A DNA stretch of 56,000 bases from Mesostigma viride (taxonomy: Eukaryota > Streptophyta > Mesostigmatophyceae > Mesostigmatales > Mesostigmataceae): the NCBI GenBank assembly GCA_009746045.1, contig RPFO01000041.1:9580468-9636467 (forward strand). Direction: 5' to 3'. A program made the translations under genes and the position numbers. The notes under the pieces are model-generated. The model searched no databases. It saw only the letters and a list, made by a program, of their open reading frames with translations, and was not told where the DNA came from. Shown one piece after another: positions 20,782 through 31,787 of this stretch (the stretch's first letter is position 1; each line of letters opens with the position of its first letter).

Positions 20782-22623
20782 ATATATATTGGTGGGGGTG
20801 GACAGGTTCAGCAGATACAGGCTGATAGACGTTCTGCCTGGTATGCAGGAGCACCACTTGTTGTTGGGTATGAAGGCCCTGATCCCAGGCTTTGGGGTGT
20901 GCAAGAGTGTGCAGGCAGACTTGCAGTTTGACTGTTTGCTCAAGCATCAGGACCAGCTGCCTTGTAAGCTGGTAGTAGTCCCCAGGGAGAGTCATGGGCA
21001 GCAAGGGGCTGTAGAGAGATCCATACGTGAGGTGAAGACAGTGGTGCTAGCAGCAGAGTCAGTGCCACTTGTGGCATCTGCCTTAGAGAGGGCAGCCTGG
21101 TGTAAGGGGATAGAAGAGCAGCTGAACCACAGGGTTAACTATTACTTTGATGGTGTGGCTGTCTCTCCCCTGGCCCTGCAGTATAGCTTGCTGCCTGAGA
21201 ACGTGGTGCAGGCCAGTCTTAGGAAGGCAGATAGGTTATTTGCCCAGCTGAGACGTAAGGACAAGAACTGGAATGTGCTGAGGCCTCAGGTGGGGCTGAA
21301 GGTCAGGATGTGGAAGGAACCATCTATGCCAGGCAAGCGGGGGAAGTGGCAGGATGGGGTTGTCACTCGTGTGGAGGAAGCTAACAGATCTTGCCTGGTG
21401 GCTTTGGAAAAGGATCCAAGGCACGTGTACAGGTTGTCCTGGGCTCATGTCAAGGAAAGAAGGCCACATGCAATCTGGCCTGCAGACGGGCCAGGCCCTC
21501 CCAGCTGGGTTGAGGAGCCAGGCCAGAGCCAGGCAGCAGCAGCTAACAATCCTCTGGTGGTGGATGATGGTCTGTCCCTGCTGGAAGATGACGAGCAGGA
21601 GGAGGCTGCTGAAGCAACTGTCACAAGGCCAGAGGGGACGGGGCAGCCACCTAAGGCCCGGGGGCCTCTCATGGCGGACGTCATCCGAGCACTCATGCGC
21701 AGCAAACATGATCCCAAGGTATCCAAGCTCACGGGGTGGGGGTCATGCTGGGCAGCTACAATGGAGGTAGATACCAACTCACAGGTGTCTGTCATCAGGG
21801 AAGAGGATGCTGTAGGTTTACAGGTGTCCCATCCCAGTTGCCTTGCTGTGTCTGATTTCTCAGGAAAGGTGTCCATGAAGATCCTTGGGGAAGTGAGTGT
21901 GCCTATCTTAGGGGTGCCCACCACGTTCTGTGTGGTAGAGGGCTATCAGGGGCCTGCCATTCTGGGTCAGAACTTCTTGTGCATGCCAGGGGTTACTTTG
22001 ACCTCTGATGAGTTGGCACTAGAAGGCAGGGGCAGCCTCCCCCTTAACAGATATCACTATTCCCAGGGTCTTGCAGTGGCGGTGAAGGCTGTTAAGAGTC
22101 AGCCAGCTGAGGGTCCTCAAGGTCAGGAGCCCATAGCTGAGGACCTGTTGATCATCCCAACCACCTTTGATCCACGGCAGTTAGGGGTAAACAGGTATCA
22201 GATAGCTGCTCACAGTCCTATTCCCTGGCGCCAGCTAGTCGAGATGATGCAAAGCCCCAAGATGGCTAAGGCATGGACTCTTGGCTTTGTTGCTTCTGGG
22301 CATGAGTGGATAGTTTCCAACTGTGCAGAACCTGTGGATGAGCTAGCTACCAGAAGTTCACCAGCTGCTCAGATTGATGTTTGTCCTCAAGCTCAAGGAG
22401 GTGGATGGTGTCCAGGTGCCACATGTCAGACCAGTTGTAACCGAGTATCATGGCACTGGCCAGTTGTTAGATGAGGAGCTCTATACTCCAGGGATGCTGC
22501 ATGACACGTGGAGGCTTCTGCTGTGTATATTTCTGTCTTTTCTGGTTAAGGGTGTGCCCTATAGCTCTGTGCTGATTGATTTCAAGAGGGCTTTTCTCAA
22601 GGGTGACCAGGATCAGGCTAGAC
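20782..22623 (+). pseudogene. Copia-like pol: integrase, retropepsin-like domain, start of RT
   Basis: Integrase continues with GVDRFSRYRLIDV, VQADLQFD (second Asp) and HGQQGAVERSIREVK (catalytic Glu), then a C-terminal domain (GLKVRMWKEPSMPGKRGKW). The same uninterrupted frame then shows a retropepsin-like domain: EVDTNSQVSVIREED (Asp-Thr kept, Gly replaced by Asn) and GPAILGQNFL. After a frame change near 22370 comes the RT start (LKEVDGVQVPHVRPVV, LIDFKRAFLKG, first catalytic Asp). The order integrase-protease-RT differs from Ty1/copia (protease-integrase-RT) and from gypsy (integrase last). A hAT copy interrupts at 22624. Confidence 0.85.
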
Positions 22624-24055
22624 CCAGGTTGTAAAATACGTGTGCGGGGTATAATACGTGGACTTAAAATACGCGTATTATACGTGGGGGGTATAAAATA
22701 CGCGGTGGTAAAATGCGCGACAGTTTTTGTGGTCCAATTGTCAGTCACCCAATTAGCACGCTCCTTGATGATGGTCATGCAGTTATTACAACTGAAATTT
22801 GGTGTATATGCTTATTTATTAACATCTTCCATTTATGCCCTGCAATCCTATCTGATTATGATTTGTTAAATGCAGGGGGGAGCATGCTGCAACGGGAATA
22901 GTAAGGATTCAATTAATTAATTGATTGTAAGGAAAGCCATCCACTATATAATGCATGAGATGACATAAGACACAACTTCCGAGAAGGAGGGGTGACGTGC
23001 CCTCCTTTGTACTGGATCATGCCGGCCACCATCTGCTTGAAAGAGGCGCTCTCAGCCGCATTGAAGGCAATGCCGTTCTCGATAAAAAATTCGGCAGCCA
23101 GCAGCTGGACACCTTTCTCGTCGACGGGAACCAGCCATTTGGTGATGCTCAGCTGGCCTTTGCTGGGAACCGACGACAAGTCAGCCGGCGCAGCCCCTCC
23201 CATCTCCGCCATTGCCCTGTTCAAATTGTGCTGCTTCTTGGCGTCTGACTGCTGCGACTTGTTGTTTTACATCCTGAGAAACTTGCTCCGGATATTCGGT
23301 GGAATTTTGTCGCAGGGTAACATCCCTTCCCCTGCGATTCCGGCAAAGTGTGCACGGACTCGGAATACGCTGATTGCCCCCGCCCCGTATGAGAACTTCT
23401 TGTTGCAAAATGAGCAGAACTTATTCGACACAAACTGCGTTTTGTTACTAACAGCATCTGTGACTGCTTCTTTCTTCTCGAGAACGAAATCCCATTCAGG
23501 CCCTTTCTTCCTCATGGCTGCAAATCGAAAATGGCTGCACACTGTCGCACAGTCGCACTGGCCTCGTCGTCGCTATATTGCATTACACCGTCAGTAGCAC
23601 AGCTGGCATTTGCTGGCACACTGATATTATGCGTTATGTACCTGGTCCTAGCTGTCTCCTACCGGCCAAACATTTTCCGGGTAAATGGGTATTTTTATTA
23701 ACCAATAGGAATATCATTAGGTGAAGAGGTACCACGTATCGACCAGCTGGTTACCCTCTAAGGGTAGTGTGATAGGTGAAAGGTTTAGAAACCGGCCAAA
23801 CATTTTGCAAGGTTTGCGCTTTATGAAAAGAACTGTACGCATCTACTTCTAGTAGTAAAAATCTCAAATGTGCAGTGAGCGCGCCGCGCCCAGAATCTGG
23901 GCACCGCGCCAGTGCCCGCTGCCCGCTGGTACCCCCGAAAAATTCGAAGTCCAAACCGCGTGGTCAGACGTAAAATACGCGTAAAATACGTCGAGGCCCA
24001 TAATATGCTTTATCCCGCATTTTATCGCAAAAGTGCGGCGTACATAACAACCCGG
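22624..24055 (-). mobile_element. hAT DNA transposon copy 2 (1432 bp)
   Basis: Flanked by the 8-bp duplication GGCTAGAC (22616-22623, 24056-24063). Same ends and content as copy 1. Removing it with one duplication restores the RT frame (DQDQARQTWRDI). Confidence 0.94.
22913..23542 (-). pseudogene. hAT transposase N-terminal fragment (BED finger), copy 2
   Basis: Same BED finger and hAT core start as in copy 1, with the same in-frame TAA and the same missing catalytic region. See the entry at 15253-15882. Confidence 0.85.
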
Positions 24056-25212
24056 GGCTAGACAGACTTGGAGAGATATCCCTCCTTTCTTTGTGACTGT
24101 ACCTGCTGTATGGAGAGCAGAGATAAAGGCCAGGTACCTGACAATTCTGAAAGGGTTGGAAGGTCTCAGGTCCAGTCCTATCATCTGGAGGAAGAGCCTA
24201 GAAAAAAATTCTTGAAGAATACTTGTGGGTTTTCTGTGTCTCCAGTGGATCCTTGTCTGTTCCAAGGGTCACATAATGGCCTCCCTGTCTTTGCCTCCCT
24301 ACATGGTGATGACCTGCATCTCATAGGTCCACCAGACTGGGTTGAGGCTGTTTTGGCCAAGATCCAGAAGCAGTTTGAGCTGGGTAAGATACAGCACATG
24401 GTGGAGAATGAGCCTATGGTCTTCTGTGGCATGCAGGCTACGTTGTTCCAAGCCAAGGGCTCGTGGTTCATCACTGGATGGAGGGTGGTAAGGACTACCC
24501 ACAGCAGATTGTAGATGCATTGCAGGAGCCCATCACGCAGGCTAGGTGTGCTACCATCAGGGGCATGCTGGCATGGCTTGCAAGTATATGTGCCCCTGAC
24601 TTGCTGGTTTTGAGTCGACTTACTGATTCCCAGCTGGTTGAGGTGGGTGCTGAGAGTGTGGTGCAGGCTGTCATGATGTCTCCCCCTCTTATACTGGGTC
24701 CTGTGGATTTGTACAAGCCCCTTGACATGGTTCTCTATGTGGACAGTTCTATGGATAATAGGAAAGTCACAGAGGTCAGGGGCAGGGCAGCAGCATTAGT
24801 TACCCTGGAGCAAGATCACACCTCACTTGTTACCTGGTACAGTCGGTTGCAGAACAGGGTTACACCCAGCAGTGATATTGCTGAGTGCAGGGCAATCTGT
24901 GAAGGGCTGCATACTGCTCTTTACTTGAGGGAGCTCTTCTACCAGCTATGTCAAGTGGCTTCCTGTAGGTTGCAGCTGCACACACTGGTGAGGACTGACA
25001 GCATGGGCATGGTGCAATTTGTGCACAGGCAGCTGGCCAGGAGCAGGGACCTTGACTACTTGCTGCTCAAGGAGATGTCCTACCTAGCTCACATTGAACA
25101 TGTGCCTGGTGTGGACAACCCTGCAGATGCCCTCACCAAGCTGGAGGAGAAGGCGGAGCGGCAGTACCCTCTGCTCCGTGGGCTCATGGACCCCTTACAC
25201 GGGCGGCCATAG
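24056..25212 (+). pseudogene. Copia-like pol: RT catalytic half and RNase H
   Basis: Continues the RT (VWRAEIKARYLTILKGLEGL), changes frame in a run of seven A (24202-24208), then GFSVSPVDPCLFQ and the catalytic SLHGDDLHLIG (HGDD for YVDD). A second frame change near 24480 leads to RNase H. Its acidic set is LYVDSSMD, DIAECRAICEG, VRTDSMGMV and HVPGVDNPADALTK. The stop is at 25210-25212. RT and RNase H copy element RNA into DNA. The family resemblance is to copia, but sequence around the motifs is divergent. Confidence 0.85.
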
Positions 25213-26218
25213 AGACCAGGCCTTGCTTCAGCTTGGGTGTCCCCAGTGGGCTGCTTGACCAAAGTACCAAGTGGTGACTGGTGCTTACTGGTTGACAGCC
25301 GGTCCTTCAGGGTTAGGTACACCCTCCTGGACAGGAGTTGGTGTGGAATGTCACTCCTACCAGCTGAGAATCATGCCTGGCCCTCCCCATGGGGTTCAGA
25401 AGAGTCGCCAGGACTTAAGTCGACGCCTTTGGCCTCAAACAGTTAGGCCATGCAAGGGCAACCCGAATGCTGGTTCTTACAGGTTGCTGTATATATGTTT
25501 CTTAGTGCTTGTTTTCAACCTGTTGCTAATAAAGAACCTGGTTGTGTGACCATGTGGAACATGGTTGCCAGGGAGCCACATTCTGGGTTATATACTGCTT
25601 GAATAAAACATAATCATGTGTCTCTCATGTTGTTCTCATGGTTGTGATGTCTCTCTTGTGTGAAGTTCCAGGTCACCTATAAACCTGGAGGTTGGGGTGG
25701 GGTTCAATTCCCCAGCAGAGCCACAGCCTGGCATGAGTGATTCCTGGGCTTAACACCCAGTGAAGACATGGGCTCCCCAATAAGGCAGTATTTGCATGGG
25801 TACGCCTGAGTCTCTTTGAGCATAAAAGGGAAAGGCTGGCCAAGGCGGGCGCCATAAGAACGGGCGCCTGTGATAACTGTGAAAGATCAGGAACTCACAA
25901 TAATACGTTCTTGGCATCCTTTAATCCCAGCCATTGGACTAGGTAATGTGCCTTGACTTTAATCTAACACCAAGTTCCCAAGGAAAGGTTGGGAGCTGAC
26001 CAAGGGGTCAGGGGATAACCTGGGGTGACCTCTGATTCACTGGCCAGTATACCTAGCCTGGTCCAAGGGCGTATATGTTGTTACCCAAAAGGAGGCAGGA
26101 CCCTGGGCCCTATCAGGTCTGATCAACCCCAAGGGACCAAGCGGTATGTGGCTGAGTGGGCACAAGCCAGGTTAGGCTTGTTTCAAGCTGGTCCAGCTCC
26201 AAAAGAAGAAAGGGTTGG
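25213..26218 (+). other. 3' untranslated region and polypurine tract of the copia-like element
   Basis: No gene. The last 18 bases (26201-26218, AAAAGAAGAAAGGGTTGGAG region) are purine-rich and abut the 3' LTR, as a plus-strand primer should. Confidence 0.6.
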
Positions 26219-27828
26219 AGTTAGCATTTTGGGCAACCATTATGCTAAGTGGATGCAGTTTGGAAAGACCTTTCCAACGCCGTGCTGACCGCCTGAAACA
26301 GACAAGGGACGAGAAAGATATCAAGTCCCGAAGTCCTAGCCATCCGTGGCCGACTAGGGTGCAGTCCTCTGGTATAGTGGACAGGACACGTGGCAGGCCG
26401 TGCCTGCACAGGCTTAGCCTGTCTATCACGTGACTGTGGTCCACGTAGGCCAGGAGGAGCAGCAGCCTGTGACTGGTAGGGTACTGGAGCTGGCACAGGG
26501 CTGCAAGGATACTAGACCTTGCAGGCTTGTGACAGGTCCTGTACTTCCTAGGTTGCAGAGTCTAGGCAAATCCAGTACGTCCTGGCTCTGCACTGATGCC
26601 AGTGGACGTTGTGGATTTGCTTGCACGCCTGCACGTGCCTCGTCATGCCGATGGGAACGAGGAACAACGCAAAGGATATAGCTTGGTCATGGGGGATGAC
26701 CAGCTATCTCGGAAAGCACGAACCGTGGGTGCCACCTTGGTCGTGGAAGTGCCCACCGTGGTCGTGGCCTGGTGAACAGATTTAACCCCTAAACCGTCCT
26801 CGTGCCGATTTTCGACCACGAGTTTTACTCATGACTGGAATTCGGCATGAGTTTGTGCGCCCTGTAGAAATCTCGCGGGAAGGTTTTCGCGGGTAAAATT
26901 AGGACCGTTGGAAAGGTCTAGATTCACTCTATCCGTAGCACTCTTGAAAGACTGTATCTGACCACCGGACCAGGGTGAAAACCCTGGTCAAAGCTGACAG
27001 GGTACCCTAAACTGGTGACTCAAAATAGTCATAAGATATTTTGAGCATTATCTTGTGGGTCCCTGGGTGAAACAAGACATGGAAGTGCTTGGATGTAGTG
27101 CTTGGGTACACTTACAGTCCCCCCTGAAATACTAGGGTGAAATCCAAGGTATACGTGGTCCATCATGCATTGGTTGTGAAGTTTATACTCGCGACCCGCG
27201 CGCAGCTGTCTCCAAGCATATGCGGCAGTGGTTATGGTGAATATTGGTGGCACACAGGTTGAAATATGCGTTAACATGCATGTTTGCCAATATTCCATGC
27301 TTACCTATCATGTCCAGGTTCAAAACTGCACTAGAATGCTTGTTCTAGCCCCCCTAAACTGGTGACTCAAATGAGTCACCAGTTATTTTTAGCTCCATCT
27401 GGTGGGCCCCTGGGGCAGTTACAATTTTTAGTGCTAGTATCCCATCCTAACTAGTAAATCTATCTACAAAACCAACCCCAGGGGCAACTTATTGAGAAAA
27501 GTGGTCTATCATGCATTGTAAGTGGGTCACCGCGCACACTCACCGTACCCCCCTGAGGGGGGTGCTATTTATAGAGCAGGGGGGGCTAGTACTAGGACCA
27601 CCCACTATACTCCCAGGTGGGCCCTCATATGGGGATGCTTGGTTCCCAGCATGGTCTAGAAATAATAATTAGGCTGAATGGGGGCACCTGTGGCGTACTA
27701 TGAAACTGGTGACTCACCTTAGGCACGAGTGCGAGACGGTGGAGGGGTTAAGGTTGCTGCCTTGCAACATTGGCTAGTCGTGCTGTGAAAGACCAAGAGC
27801 TCACATACGTTGGGAGCTCTTTCTAACT
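26219..27828 (+). repeat. 3' LTR of the copia-like element, split by a MITE
   Basis: 26219-26785 and 27748-27828 together match the 5' LTR (10139-10783). The extra 962 bp between them is a TTAA-flanked MITE. Ends CTAACT; the TCATG target duplication follows. Confidence 0.92.
26786..27747. mobile_element. piggyBac-like MITE (962 bp), TTAA insertion
   Basis: Sits between TTAA (26782-26785) and TTAA (27748-27751); the 5' LTR shows the empty site. Termini CCCCTAAACCGTC and, reversed, CCCCTCCACCGTC, followed in both by CTCGTGCC. TTAA targeting and termini starting CCC are typical of piggyBac. No transposase. The word AACTGGTGACTCA recurs near 27010, 27355 and 27705, once within a perfect palindrome (ACTGGTGACTCA/TGAGTCACCAGT). 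Confidence 0.88.
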
Positions 27829-28233
27829 TCATGGAGTTCGCCGGCGAAGTGGAGGACTGGTCCGAAAAGCTGGCGTGTCAGAAATGGCTGCAAGCGCTAG
27901 GCTCCAAGGAGATGGAGCTGCCCACGCCGCCCAACGGCCAGCCGTGGCGATTGCGGTCACTGTGCATTGAGGTCAGGGCCATGATGCGACGACACGCGCA
28001 AGGCCGGATCTCGGTAAGCACGGTGGTGGCCGAGCTGCAGGCCAAGGTCGACGCGCTGACCAAGGCAAAGTCGGGTGAATCGTCTGCCACAAGACAAGCG
28101 CGCCCGCAAGGCGGCCACGGTGCTAGCAGGAACCAAGGGGGGTCTCGCAACGCCTCATCGCATGATGCAACCCAGGGTATAACGCCGCTGGCGGCAACAA
28201 GGACGTTGCCGCCCCGACGCGAGCTGGGGGGGG
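27829..28233 (+). pseudogene. Gypsy Gag, C-terminal part
   Basis: Continues gag after the insertion: EFAGEVEDWSEKLACQKW, then a helical part (VVAELQAKVDALTKAK) and a Gly/Ser/Arg-rich linker. The frame is lost at a run of eight G (28226-28233). Past it the +1-shifted frame carries the zinc knuckle, so gag-pol was probably one ORF. Confidence 0.8.
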
Positions 28234-31200
28234 CACGTCCTCACAGACGGGTAGGACGGATGCGCGCAAATCGGGCTGCTTCCTGTGCGGTCAGGATGGG
28301 CACATCAAACGTGATTGTCCCAAGGCGTGTAAGAAATCACACCCAGCAACGGTCCGAACCCATCTGGCGGGGCAGTGCCCAGCGCCGGGGGTGCACTTTG
28401 CGGACGTGGAGGACAAGAAGGTGGACGCGGGGGTGGTCATCATTCAGCCGACGGGCGAGGCGGGGGGGCGTGAAAGGGAGGATGGGGGATCGCAGGTTCA
28501 ATACAGGGACGAGGACTTCTGGCGGCCAGCCGACGTGATGGCGTTGGACATCCACGCAGTTGGCGCGCGAGGGAAGCAAGCACGTGCACCGCCGTCGTTT
28601 CAGGTGGGGCAGCCAAGTGAGATTGTGGGGCAGCTGCCTCAGTCCTTTCGCATGGCTCCCGCTCGGACCGGCTCCACCCTGGAACACGACAATCCTGCTG
28701 GGGCAGAGCAGCGGCGCAGGTTGTTGCCATTATACCCTATGCCGTCGGTCGTGGACACGCCGGCATACACTCCCCGGCAAGTGGTCGAGTGGTTCGGTCA
28801 GCGGGCCGTGGAGGTGCTCGGGTCGCATGCGTCAGAGGTACAGCGGTACGCTGACACAATGGACGCCCGTAGGTTGCACAACGCTGAGACAGCCACATTT
28901 GTTGGGCATCGCCCTGCATCGGCTTCGGTAATCGTGGGTCATGTCGCTCATGGTGTCTTGGACAACGCGCAGCGGGCGTGCGTAGTGCCTAGGGCACCCA
29001 CTGTCACCTCATATCCGGATGGCGAGCCAGCAATGGCGTTTCAGGCGCAGGGGCACAGGGAGCCCCTGAGCAACGTGGTCTACAGTACTGACCATGAATT
29101 GGTCGTGAAACTGGACAGCGGGGCCCAGCCACTCGTCATCAGTGCTCGGCTGGCCCAGTTGCTCAACCTAACCAGGGAGAATGGCGGGCTGCGGGACAGT
29201 CATGTGTCCGTGGCGGGCTGGCAGGGCCCTGCCGCTAAACCCTTTGCCATGACTGCGGTCCAGGTAATGGTCATCCTCAACCCGCTCAGGCCATCCGACA
29301 TGGCCTGCATCCCTGTGAATGCCCTTGTGACCGAGCAGTCATCGTATGACGTGCTGGTCGGCATGGAGGTCATGTTTCCCATGCGGCTCGAGGTACGCAT
29401 GTGGGAAGGCCGCGCGGTGTACATCGTAGACAGAGACGCTGACGCCATGCGCCAAGCAAGCATCCCGGTGAGCTGCTACAGCTCGGACTCTGGGGCAGTG
29501 CGTGTCTCGACGGTCAACCGGGCTCGAGCCGGGGTCGAGGCTGGGTTGCGCGACGCGGTGGTGGAGGTACGGATGGGGGAGGTCACGGCAGCTGGGGGGG
29601 CTGTGCGTGATAAGCATCGGCCGTGCATCCCAACAGCGCTGGTGGGACGGGCCTCATTGCACAGCACGTGGGCGGCGCGACAGCAGCCGCAAGCGCGGCA
29701 GGCCCTTTTGCGTCAGCACGTCACCAACGCGGTGCGGCAGCAACAACTCTCTCATCTCCCGCGGCAATCGCAGTCACAAGTGGCTGTCACGACAACCGAA
29801 GGTAACTTCTGTGCCGATGTTGTGGCAGAGTCGCGGGTCTTGTCCGAAGGGGTTGTATTGCTGGAATTGTTTGCTGGGATGGGAGGGGGGCTGGCTGGTT
29901 TTCTCGCTGCAGGCGGTACGTGCCACACGTTGATCGCCGTAGACCCGTCTCCTACCGCTCGGGCAGTGTACAGGCATCATTGTGCCCAGTTGTCTGCCCT
30001 GTATCCATCTCAGTTTCCTCCGTCTGCGTGGACAGATCCCTTTGGGGAGTGCCCTCAGGATATCCGTGCCATTGGGGAGGTTCATGTGCGAGGCCTTTTG
30101 AGGCGGAACAAGAGGATAGACCTCGTCCTCGCGGGCTGGGAATGTCAAGGGTTGAGTCAGGCCGGCGTAGGACGCGGGCTTGCAGATGCTAGGAGCGGGT
30201 TGTTTTGGGATCTACTTCGAGTCGTTGGACTCTTGCAGCAGCTGCAGGACCAGCCACTAGCGTATCTTTTTGAGAACGTGGTGGCCGACGACAGCCCTCA
30301 CGAGGTAGTGAGGAAGGACTGGGCCCAGATCGTGGACATCTTAGGGGCACCAGTCACGTGCGACAATGCCGGATTGGGCGGGCTCACCCACAGGTACCGC
30401 GCATTCTGGACCAACCTTGCACTCACCACCACCATCCAGGCAGTGGTAGATGCGATCACACGACAGCACGACGGCATGCCCGCGGAGGTGGCGCTGCCAC
30501 CACATTTGGTCACGCAGCGGGTAGACGTCGCCGATTGGCACCCTTACGCACCCGTCAATCACGTAGGTAAGCCTATGTGCGCTCTTCCCACCTTGGTTAG
30601 TTACCAGGGGTCATCGGCCTACAGGGACCGGGGCAAGGGTTTGGTATGGGACACCGGTACGGGTTTGTTGGTGCAGCCGCCCGCTGAGTTTCGTGAGGTG
30701 AGCATGGGGTTCCATGTGGGGGCGTCCGCCGCTGAGGGGGTTTTAGAGGCCACTAGGTGGTCTCTCGTTGGGCAAGCCATGTCAGCCTTCCAGGTTGGGT
30801 ATGTTCTGCGGGCCGCAATGCAAGTGCGCCAGGGTGGGGGAGATATCCCCACACCGCCACCGCCTGTCAGTGCCCACGCGGCTGGTGTCCGGCCAACAGC
30901 GTCCGGCGGCACTGGGTCGCCATGGAGATCGCGGCTGCTTCAACTATGGAGCGTTATCCTCATGACGTCCTTGTTGTCCAGCACGGTGTTCGCTGGAGCG
31001 CCCACCCTGCAGCAATCGGTCGGTCGCGCAGTCCGTGCCATTCAGCAGGTGAGCGTCACACCTGGTGTAGCCGCATTTTCCCTTTTCCACGATGCCGCTG
31101 TCCGGGGGCCTTGTCTCGACAGTAGGAGTGCCGCAGTCGCAGATCCTGCTGCCTCTCACACATGGGCCATAGGTGAGCACCTCACCGCCGCGCAACGCAA

Positions 31201-31787
31201 GGCTATGGAGCACTGGCTGCATTCTGCACGCTCAGTATTCGCTTTCAGCAGTGAAGAACTAGGGTGCTACAACGGGGGCTGCATGGGGGGCCCACTAGAT
31301 ACGGATCAGCCCTTATTCAGGCGGCAGCATAGGCTGAGCTTGGCTGAGCTGGAATTCGTAGATGCTAACTGTCGAGAGCTAGAGGCAGCTGGGATCATCC
31401 GCGCTTCATCCTCCAGTTATGCAGCTGCCACGGTGGTCGCACCCAAGAAGGATACCATCACAGGCGAGTGGACAGGTATGCGCATGGCCACTGACCTGCG
31501 TCAGCTGAACGCGCACACTCCTGTTGATAGGTACCCCATGCCTCGGGTCGATGATGTTTTGGATAAAATATCTCCCCAGGTCAAGTATGTGTCGTCGCTA
31601 GATTTGCGTAGCGGCTTCCATCAGATCAAGGTCGTAGAGGCAGATCAGCGCAAGCTGGCCTTTTGGGGTGGGACCCGTCTGTACGAGTGGGTTCGCATGC
31701 CATTCGGACATCGCAACGCTAGTGCGGTGTTCCAACGTGCCATGGACCAGGTGCTGGCAGGGTTGCCATTTGCAGCCTGCTACATAG
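28234..31787 (+). pseudogene. Gypsy Pol with embedded C5 DNA methyltransferase (knuckle, protease, MTase, RT N-half)
   Basis: One long open frame. Before codon 28391: a CCHC knuckle, CFLCGQDGHIKRDC. Numbering from GTG 28391: retropepsin at about 230-350 (LDSGAQP, Asp 242; DVLVGMEVMF). A cytosine-5 methyltransferase spans about 489-810: motif I LELFAGMGGG (491), motif II AVDPS, motif IV AGWECQGLS with the catalytic Cys at 585 (Glu where Pro is usual), motif VI FENV (Glu 628), motif VIII HRYRAFWTNL, motif X LVGQAMSAFQVGYVL. Gypsy RT follows with RMATDLRQLNAHT, SLDLRSGFHQIKV and MPFGHRNASAVFQRAM. It breaks off at the residue before the catalytic Asp pair, where a TIR element is inserted. The methyltransferase could methylate element or host DNA; that role is inference. 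Confidence 0.93.
31784..31787. other. 4-bp target-site duplication ATAG (left)
   Basis: Repeated at 33578-33581. Deleting the insert and one copy joins the RT in frame as CYIDDVIVF. Confidence 0.88.
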
